Assembly: GCA_001579985.1 (NCBI GenBank)
Contig: LRSR01012490.1
Coordinates: 1 to 25,892 of the forward strand
Direction of reading: 5' to 3'
DNA length: 25,892 nucleotides
Source: Hypsibius dujardini
Taxonomy: Eukaryota > Tardigrada > Eutardigrada > Parachela > Hypsibiidae
In this document: positions 9,350-17,500 of the stretch, one piece after another
Position numbering within the stretch: the first letter of the stretch is position 1
Layout: each line of letters begins with the position of its first letter
Notes under the pieces: generated by a model
What the model was told of the DNA's origin: nothing
Seen by the model: only the letters and a program-made list of their open reading frames with translations
Databases searched by the model: none
Program-made: the position numbers and the translations under genes

Positions 9350-9777
9350 TGAAGGTCCACATGCGGCAATGTTCCGGTACCCGTACGGATTGATTTGTCC
9401 TGCATCAGTTTATCTCTTACTTCGTATTGTTATTCTTAATTTAAATCAACACTTTTTCGTTTAAATAGTTGGGCTTGTGGGTGGAACCAATTTTGACGAT
9501 GTTCCTGCCTTTTAGCGAAGCATTTGTTGTTCTTGTAACTTTATACATCTTCGCTCGCAAACTTTAAAGTAACTTGGCAGGGGTGAGAATATTAAAGAGG
9601 ATGAAATGCGGCACGCGTTTTCGGACTAGTCTTTGGTATTTTGCAAGTAATGATATCAACACACATAAGTGCGAAACTGTTTGACTTTTGTTCTGATTTC
9701 CGTTTTTGCCAATTCTCAATTAAAAATCCTTGAAAATACTAAAACACCTGTCAACATTTTGAATATCTTTCATATTA
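9350..9777 (+). other. 3' flank of copy B up to the mariner insertion
   Basis: Aligns with the 3' flank of copy A to about 9690; the first 50 or so bases after the stop are almost unchanged. It contains about 100 bp (about 9433-9540) that A lacks. No gene is seen. The TA at 9776-9777 is the target duplication of the next element. Confidence 0.55.
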
Positions 9778-10924
9778 CAGAGGCCGATCCATTTGTTTGT
9801 GGCCGATTTTTATTAATTCCAAAATAAATATTAAATTTCTCATTTCCACTCAAAATGTGTTCAATATGATGACCGCCCTTCTCGACCATCATTTCGACGC
9901 AACCGGGCCAAGATTTGAGAGCTCTATGAATTTTGCGCTGATCAAGCGTGGACCACACTGAAGTTATAACACGTTTCAAGCCCATGACAGTAGTCGGTGT
10001 TTTGTTAAACAATTCCCAAATGAAAATCCCGCTCAGACAGAAATCTATCGGAGCCATATCAGGGCTATTGCTCATCCAATCCTCTTTCGGAATGAACCGA
10101 ATTGCGGCCGAACGAAGCCAATCCTGTGTCGGTTTCGACGCGTGAGATGGGGCGGAGTCATGGTCGAAGACGGCTTTCTTCAAAAGCTTCCCAGGGAACA
10201 AACGAGGCACGTCATCCCGAAACATTGGCGTGAGGACTTTTTCGATGTAGTACTTAAAATGTATTTTCGCACTTGGTTCGATGAAACGAATTCTGGTCTT
10301 CCCGCGATTGCAGACTTCCGCAACGAACATCACGCCTTCAGGATGAGATTTCTTCCAAAACGTTGTCCAACTTTTCTCTGTGCGTTCTCCTCGAAATTCG
10401 TAGTAAATCCTCCGCTGTCCTTTGCAATCGGTGAGGTACACCCAGGCCTCATCAATCGTCAAAATATTTTCCTATTTTCAACCGCTGATCCAATTCAGGA
10501 AGCGTAAACCTCGTGCGAGGCGTTATTGAATCATTGCATCCGACAACCCGTGCACCCTGTACTTTTTTCGTACCTTCCCCTCCAATTCCTCGTTGATGAC
10601 GCGCTGAATAGTAGTCTGCGATACTCTCAGCTCAAGAACGATATGAGAATGAGTCAGCGGGTTGGGTCCAGTCGTGGCCTTCTTGACTTTTTTTAGGAGG
10701 GCTGCAGTCCTCACTTTTGCCTTGCAAGAGTTCGTCGCTTTTGATGGTGGTTTGGGTCGGCCGGCTTCTTCCGCTGCATTTTTTCTGATGACTTTGTTGA
10801 CTCCAGATTTGGAAACAGCGATATTCCGTAGGGATAGTGCATTCACAACTTCGGTGGCCGAATATTTAAGGGTGTGCAAGGTCAAAATGGAGTGACGCAC
10901 TTCCAAAAATAGTTCACGAGGCAT
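9770..10924 (-). pseudogene. Mariner-family transposase with three clustered stop codons
   Basis: The frame starts with ATG at 10924-10922 (MPRELFLEVRHSILTLH). The N-terminal half has two helix-turn-helix-like segments (SATEVVNALSLRNIAVSKSG, then SHIVLELRVSQTTIQRVI). The catalytic half has the first Asp in TIDEAWVYL, the second in FDHDSAPSH and the third in PDMAPIDF; 37 residues separate the last two, a DD37D spacing as in the maT clade. Both halves are in the same frame but are separated by TAA, TGA and TAG between about 10523 and 10465, so no full-length enzyme can be made. The frame continues through the left inverted repeat (NRPQTNGSASV) and ends in host DNA at 9770-9772. Length and order otherwise fit a Tc1/mariner transposase. 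Confidence 0.88.
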
Positions 10925-11073
10925 TGTTAAAATGCCCTGCAATCACTAAACTTTTGAAGCACGGCAAATTGGTCTGATCTGGTGTTCATTCATTGAGATA
11001 GATTGTGCAGTGTGAGGTGCGCGCACGCAGAATTAAAAACGGAGCCGGCCACAAACAAATGAATCGGCCTCTG
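9778..11073 (-). mobile_element. Mariner/maT-like (DD37D) transposon, 1296 bp, inactivated
   Basis: The terminal inverted repeats are 28 bp with one mismatch (9778-9805 and 11046-11073). Both begin CAGAGGCCGAT, then C or T, then CATTTGTTTGTGGCCG. TA flanks both sides (9776-9777 and 11074-11075), as is typical of Tc1/mariner. The single transposase gene lies on the minus strand and is broken. It sits in the spacer between receptor copy B and pseudogene C, and has displaced whatever followed B. Confidence 0.92.
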
Positions 11074-11413
11074 TAATCTATCGAAAACGTTCAAACAGAT
11101 TCATAAGACAATTTAGGAGATATCTCAATGTTCAGACTGCCATTTCAGTTATCAGCCTATGGAACGAAAGTGTTCTTGTACTCGCTGGTCCGTGGTAACC
11201 GTTGAAAACGAATTCAAGGTATCTGGGCCTCTCGGGGCCATATTACGGAGAAAGCATGACAGTCAGGCTGCTTTTTCCGGTACCTTTTCAACACGACTAG
11301 TGCAATTATATCCAACACGTAATATTCAAGCATTGTGTACTGCCGTTTGGAACATGAAAGTCCGGGTACCTCTGTTTTCACGGTATTCGCGTACGTTGAA
11401 GTATGTTGCACAA
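11074..11413 (+). other. 5' flank of pseudogene C
   Basis: No gene is seen. The segment ending GAAAACGAATTCAAGGT at 11220 resembles the one before copy B (5734-5750), supporting common ancestry of the two promoter regions. The frame from 11159 reads into the C exon 1 ATG without a stop, but that upstream extension has no counterpart in B. Confidence 0.4.
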
Positions 11414-12690
11414 ATGGCCGCGTCATTCAACGTAAACGGCAGAACTATGTATGCGGCTTATTTTAACGCCTTGGACGATTGTAATTGGCCAGATGAAGGG
11501 GAGGATGTTGTAGCGACCGCAACACTATACTGTTCACTGTCATTTTATCGCTACATACAAACTACCAAAACTGACTACAAACACCATACAACAGTACCAT
11601 ATATACAATATGTCAGAGGACGAAGGCTAACTAACGAAAGAAATAAGTAGAACAACGTTATCGCTTACTATATCAAAAGTAGAACAAAGAATTACAGAAA
11701 GCCCGCGACAATGTGTGGAGCTCTGGTGGTGATCATTGCCGCGTCCCATTTTAGTGGTTCTGGTGAAGCGTTAGCTAACCAGACTTATCAAGTCGACCCT
11801 ATTATACTAGTAGAATAACGGGCGGAGACCGCTTGTCGTATTACTAGGACGTAAGAAGAGAAAACTAAAGTGATGCGAACTGATCTCCCCACAACAGCAA
11901 CTCGCGAGCTTATTTGAGCGCTACGGGAGTGTACATGGACATGTACGTGTACAATGTATAAAATGACCAATGACCACATCTGCGTGAACACCCACCAAGA
12001 CAGAATAAAGAAGCGCTCATGAATATGTCAGAGCTGTCTACACAAGACAGAGTACAGTAATGCTCACAAATAAACTAGAGCGCACTCCAGTACAGTACAG
12101 CACAAAAGTACGTGTATACTAATAACAGTAGGAGATGACCAGACGCGGAGTGGTGATAATGGTTAAGAAGGCTTTATCATGCGGTCCCAGCGTTGACGGA
12201 TCAGCAGACGCGACATTGGCCACCGTCGGTAGTGTCTTTATTTGTTCGGTCCAACTACGGCAGCAGCCAGAGTCAAGGGCAAAACTATATCTGGCAGTGA
12301 TGGCAATCAGAAGTCTCGTCCTTGTGTACGTACAAAATCAATGACAACAAACATTTTTGAAATTGTTTGTGCCCGGATGATACGTGTGGAGTAATATGCG
12401 AATTCACGTCGGCTTAGAGGGTCTAGCAATATAGGGTGGCAAACTCCCCCTCAATCGGTGATGGATGTAACACATGTACTCCGGTAATCTTCTCATTGGA
12501 GCGGTTGTTCTGCACGATGAATCCCATTTGGTACCACAATTTCTTCAATCTGCGACATGCTTTCTACCTCAAAGTGGTCAACGTGGTTCTCTCCTTGCTC
12601 TAGAACGCTGAGATCATTGCCTATTTTCACTACAAATCCCCGTTACCGACCCTTTTAATCAGCTGGGACGCTGCTGCAGTTAAAGTTGAC
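11414..12690 (+). pseudogene. Class A GPCR pseudogene, copy C
   Basis: Three B-like pieces remain. The start of exon 1 (11414 to about 11500) encodes MAASFNVNG and then ALDDCNWPDEG. A short TM1 piece (about 11720-11765, CGCGTCCCATTTTAGTGGTT) is out of frame. The end of exon 1 (about 12208-12325) encodes GSVFICSVQLRQQ and still has the GTACGT donor. The pieces are separated by about 220 and 440 bp of foreign sequence. Exon 2 is absent, since only 150 bp remain before exon 3. Exon 3 (about 12477-12690) has FSLERLFCTMNP, lacks the AG acceptor seen in B, and has TAG (12601-12603) where B has Trp in TM4. Its GTAAGC donor survives. Exons 4-6 are not found before the next gene. It cannot make a receptor. 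Confidence 0.85.
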
Positions 12691-12825
12691 GTAAGCCCCG
12701 CCCCGCCTCGTTCTCGCATAGTGATGGTAAGCAAAGTTGAATCTAACTCTATACTAGCTTAATCAGACCGAGGATCGAAGCGACGAGGTCCTCTAAAATG
12801 CAGTGCTGTGGTTGGATATTGAGAA

Positions 12826-12849
12826 TGTCTGTCTGTCTGTCTGTCTGTC
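12826..12849 (+). repeat. TGTC microsatellite, six units
   Basis: Six uninterrupted tetranucleotide units. They lie shortly after the pseudogene C exon 3 donor, inside what used to be intron 3. Confidence 0.9.
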
Positions 12850-13507
12850 ACAATCATGGGCGGGTTTATCACATCGAGTGCTCGCATATAATTGGCCAGT
12901 GTAGTCCTTGCGGGCATGGAGCTCGGCTAAAGCTTCTGTCTGCACACGGTACTACGGCACACACTGTCTGGCTGCTGGAGTAAGCAGAATTACTGGAATT
13001 ACGCGATCGCCTTCCTGCCTCTCCAGTACTTTTATTTGATTGCTGCCTTTGGATGATGTGTGATCTCTGTGCTCGATAAGTTTAACCAGTGGTCGCTCCT
13101 CTTGCAACACTTACTTTATCATAAATTTTCTAAGAAATTTCTATCAATCATTCTCTTCTTCGTGGAAAAGCGAGCCCGATTCTTTTAGAGGAAACGCAAT
13201 TTTCTTTTTAGTATTGAACAGAAGTGCCTTCTACATTTTTTGAATAATTATCATTTAGTTTGTTTTGTCGATCTCGCTTTCGTAATTGAAGGGATCGGGA
13301 GTGATCTTTGAAGCCTAAGGTATCCATGATTGCCATTTCGCATTTGTTTGTGACTTTTATACTTGTTTCGTGTTGTCTGTAGGTAGTGCAGGTCTTTGGA
13401 CTTTGCACTTCATGTAGTTTCTGTTGTGCCTGCACTCAATATTACTTTTTTGCTTCCTCATGAGTGCTGATCAGCTCGTATATTTATCCCGAGTTTCTGT
13501 CAATCGT

Positions 13508-13622
13508 TCTCTCTGTCTGCATGTCTGTCTCACTGACTGGCTGGCTTTCTGTATGTCCTTCTGTCTGTCTGTCACTGCGTGTTTGTCTGCTTCTCTATCT
13601 GTCTGTCTGCTTATTTGTCTGA
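13508..13622 (+). repeat. Imperfect CTGT/TCTG-rich tract
   Basis: A pyrimidine/GT-rich degenerate tetranucleotide tract related to the one at 12826. Several short perfect runs (CTGTCTGTCTGTC) are broken by point changes. Confidence 0.75.
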
Positions 13623-13676
13623 ATATCTTCTCTCCCGCGTGTCTGCATATATATTTATAAAATGTTAATTTTCCAG

Positions 13677-13970
13677 TTCAGGAGGATATTGGTGATAACG
13701 TCGACTCGAAGTCCTTCGACGAACGAACGTCCGCTCTGATTTCCCTGGTCAAATATCGCATGCGGGCTCAACGTTAGCCCCTTATGTATATTCGGCGGTC
13801 ATCCTGTCATATCAAAATTTATTAGCTGGTTTGATATTCCAGGTCATTTGACAAAGCCCCGGACAGCACAATTCGAAGACAAGCTTCTCCGTTTTATGGA
13901 AAAAATGTGTGACTCTTCTAGCCCATTCAATGAATGCAACCTGATCCGCCTGACCATTTTAACTAGTTGA
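13677..13970 (+). CDS. Possible two-exon orphan 3' coding fragment, unknown protein
   Basis: An acceptor-like TTTTCCAG precedes 13677. Exon a (13677-13772) reads QEDIGDNVDSKSFDERTSAL and continues in frame to RMRAQ. A GTTAGC donor and an ATTCCAG acceptor define a 70-bp intron (13773-13842) with matching phase 1. Exon b (13843-13970) reads HLTKPRTAQFEDKLLRFMEK and on to a TGA. The joined 70-odd residues are hydrophilic and helix-prone, and look more like protein than the neighbouring random frames. They are not part of a GPCR. A C-terminal piece of a SANT/MADF-type protein or transposon accessory protein is conceivable, but I do not recognise it. Upstream exons are not seen; it may be a fragment. 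Confidence 0.3.
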
Positions 13971-14139
13971 AGTTTGATTTAAATTCAGGGTATTGACTTG
14001 TAGCAAACACGTACTCAAAATCTACCTAATTATTATAAGGTCTTGACACGCCAAAAGAATCTTAAAAATGGAAGTTTTTGAAAATACGCAGTACCCAAAA
14101 GATGAATGTTTGCTGTTATTAAAAGTGTTAACATCTATT

Positions 14140-14370
14140 GCACCCCCTGACTTGGCAATACTGTTCCTCTGTTCCTATACAGTAAGTCCATAACTCCAAC
14201 TCCAGCATGGTTCCCGGTAACCTATGACCTGACAGTACTATATCTATACAGTACTATATACAGTAACTCCATAACTCCATATCCAGTATGGCCCCCGGTA
14301 CCCCTTGACTTGACAGTACTGTTCCATGCAGTAACAGTAAAGTACAGTTACAGTACATACAATATCTATA
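14140..14370 (+). repeat. Degenerate tandem repeat, about 80-bp unit, with ACAGTA motifs
   Basis: Roughly two and a half units share the order CCCCTGACTTGGCAATACTG, then TACAGTAA, CCATAACTCCA, CCAG(C/T)ATGG and CCCGGTA. The units start near 14142, 14221 and 14302. It is rich in ACAGTA/TACTGT words. It lies upstream of D exon 2, where intron 1 of D would be expected. Confidence 0.6.
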
Positions 14371-14500
14371 AGGTGTGTCACAACTAGCCACAGGGTTTTT
14401 CTTTACACCTTGTGTCATCGCTCGCCAAGTCTCATATATGTATATAGGTGGTCATAAATGTATAGGGTCATATATGTAACTACTTCCTTGTAGTGGACAG

Positions 14501-17500
14501 TGGCAATCTGTTTACATTCGCTGCTTGGGACGCCCATGCTAGACTGCAAAAGTTTAATGGACTCTTCACCTGGGTGCAAGAGAGTGCCATTTGTATTTCC
14601 GACTGGTAAGAAAGATGACTTTTGAAATCATTTTAGGCGTCATGAAATCAGAGACGCAACGGATCTTTTGCCCGGGGGCGAGGGGGGGACAACGACTTTC
14701 TCTCAATAGTGAATTGTACATTACACCAATCAGACCTCTGCCCCACGCCTCCACATCCCTCGGCGATCATAACAACTTTACGCCTCATTACGGGGGATGA
14801 TTTTTTACGCTTTACGGATTGCACTCGGCCGGGGCGGAGGGGGGGGGAGGCACAATTATTCCCTCTAGCAGGCTTGGCATTCGACCAATGCATACCTCAA
14901 TCCGCCACTGCCTCGTCTTTTTAATGAAATTTAAAATTGCATGAGGGGAACTGGAAACTCGTTTTGAACTGGGAAAAAATGAAAAATGAATGTTGCCTTA
15001 AGGCCCCCTTTGGCGGGAAGGATTTTTATTCTGCTCCACTTTGCTGTGCTTAAAATAAAAATGAGCCCCCTCTCAAGTACATAAGTTAATAAAAGCCCCC
15101 CTCCGCCAATCCCTAGAATTAATTATGTAGGTGCAATTATTCCATTGCCCTTACTTATCCGTTGGGCTGTACCATACTGAGTACTTGAAAACCGAATCAG
15201 TGAGGTATTTCATATAGTGTCATTTGTTTAGATACTATACGCTCCCGATTTCAAGGATCGATTAGGCCCCACCCCCGCTGATTCACATCAAGGTTGAGCG
15301 GATCGTTCAGTTCAGTTCACTTGTTCGTGATTGGCCCGTTGGTTTTGCCTGACAGGCTACTCTACCTTGCTTGATTGAAATGATGATTGAACGGCATTTG
15401 CGAATAAAAATATCGCTCTTCCACTTTGGTTGATTGATTGTTTTGTTTCGTTTAAAAAAATGCCGCGTATTATTCACTCGCCACGCAAAATTATACGGAT
15501 TCTCCAAAAATACCGGGAAAACAGTGTTTTCATTGCAAAGTTTGCGCAACAGGAGCACCTTCCGAAATCCTGTTTGCAGTGCTGGCTCAAGTAAGTTATT
15601 ATTCCAGGCTCTGCTTGATCGATGTATTAACTCAATTATATTAAGGCCTGGTTGCAGGTGCTTGATTGACCTGATTGGTTGAATATTAGAGCTACTATTG
15701 ATTGCCTAATTTACCGTTATTGACTGCAACTGATTCAGGTTTTGATTGGATTGATTCACAGCGTTATTTCGGGCGCCTGATTGGTTTGATAAGCAGTGCT
15801 AAAAAACGGCCGCGAACTATTTTTAGCCTTTCAAATAAGCCGTTCAAAGCTCAGTACAGAAAGGAATTTCATAAGTGGCGAAAGATGCAGAAGAAATCAG
15901 ATGCGACCAAGGGCAAGAACATGAAAAATCCAACTCGCCAGGACGTGCTGAATTTCACTTCAGCTGCTTGGTAGTCAATCATCGAGGAGTGCATTAGAAA
16001 TGCGTTTTTAAAGTCAGAAATAACATTTGTGGAGTCATTTTTCGAAGTGGAAGAGGAAATGGCTGATTTGTAAGCTCGATTGCCGTTGATTGTTGATTTC
16101 GGTCTCAAAATTTTAAAGTCAATAAAGTTTGAGTGAATCTGAATGAACAACCAAGTGAGCGACGGAACGTGTTTTCGGGCCGGACCTAAAATCGACCCTT
16201 GAAATCGGGAGCGTACAGTACGAAAGAATATCATTAGGAGGTCGGAGTCATCGACTTCAGTAGTTTCATAAAGCCTGCCAGTAACCATTGGTTTGCCAAT
16301 TTACAGCACTTTAGCGGTATTTTCTTTGGAACAGCTACTTTGCAAATTGAATCCCTTTCGCTACCTCAACGTCTTCACTCTCAAGAGGACTCTTTACACG
16401 GAGCTGGTCATCATCGTGCTGAACCTCCTGTGGAATTTTCCGTACCTCGTTATCTTCAACCAGAAACAGCAGGACTCATCACCCTCGCTCCAGACATGGG
16501 ACGCTACGATGACCAAAGTCGACGTTAGTATGCACAGGGACATTTCAAGGGATCGATGTACAACCCGAGATTCAACATGTCCATATCTTTGGGAATACAA
16601 AACTGAGAAAACTGAAAAAAACTAACAAAGGGAACACTAAATTCCGTTAGACTTGTTTTGTATACGAGAAACATTGACTTATTTAATACGCGTAGTAATA
16701 TCGTATTTTGTTATTATAGCCCTGTCAAAGCCCCACACAATTTACTGTCGACATAAAATACGATTCACATGGGCTTCACAAAACTGTAGCGGAGAACGTC
16801 AAAATCTTCTTTGGAAGAGCAGCATTTCGAAGATTAAGGTCACCACTCCATCTTTTTATTATTCGATTGCATTCTCGGATTTCTGTTCAAAAGTTGTCGC
16901 AACACTACTTTGGAGCGTTAATGTTAATCTATTTTAAAAACTAAATTTGTAGAATTAAACAAAAAAACATTATTTAATTATCCCACGCTTAAAATAAATC
17001 CTTCCATTCTTCCTTTTGTCTAGGCCAAAGAACAGTGATAGATGCTTCGGTGCAGAATCGATTATTTTCCGGTGATTAGCTACAACTGATAAAAATATGA
17101 ATCTTGTATTCGAGAGTGCGTGGGTCGGATCCCTTTTTTGCCATTAGTTAACAGGAACGAATTTACACTTTTTCAGATTATTAGCTGCGTCAGTATCTGG
17201 GTGACATTGTTGGTGACCATCATACTCTTGACCAAAGCCATGGCCAAGCATGCCCGAGCACGCCAGAGGATGGTTAGCGAAAGTCAGCACGGCTCGGCAA
17301 GCAACAGTTCCAAAGGCCGCACCAACTCCATCCTCCTGCTCTGCTCCGCTATTATCTATTCCGTCACACAATTCCCCTTTTTAGTCTACCATCTCCTCAG
17401 GATGGCCGAAGGTAAATGTTAGACAATGATTTTTCTGCATCTCCTCATTATGGCGGAAGGTAAATTTGTACAGTTATGTTACCCAATGTACAGTACTTGC

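Larger units (their letters stand above)
12691..13676 (+). other. Spacer with simple repeats between pseudogene C and the orphan exons
   Basis: No recognised gene. It holds TGTC microsatellite tracts (listed separately) and AT-rich sequence. The ORFs at 12798-12983 and 13424-13660 owe their length to the repeats (CLSVCL-type residues) and are not supported. Confidence 0.5.

Noticed and set aside
10142-10507. 121-codon plus-strand ORF
   Set aside because: It is the antisense shadow of the mariner-like transposase, whose frame carries the family motifs.
12826-13622. Regular repeats suggestive of a CRISPR-like array
   Set aside because: They are TGTC-type microsatellite tracts without spacers or unit structure, in a eukaryotic context.
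14591-14924. Overlapping ORFs on both strands in D intron 2
   Set aside because: GC-rich low-complexity sequence; no conservation in F and no recognisable protein.
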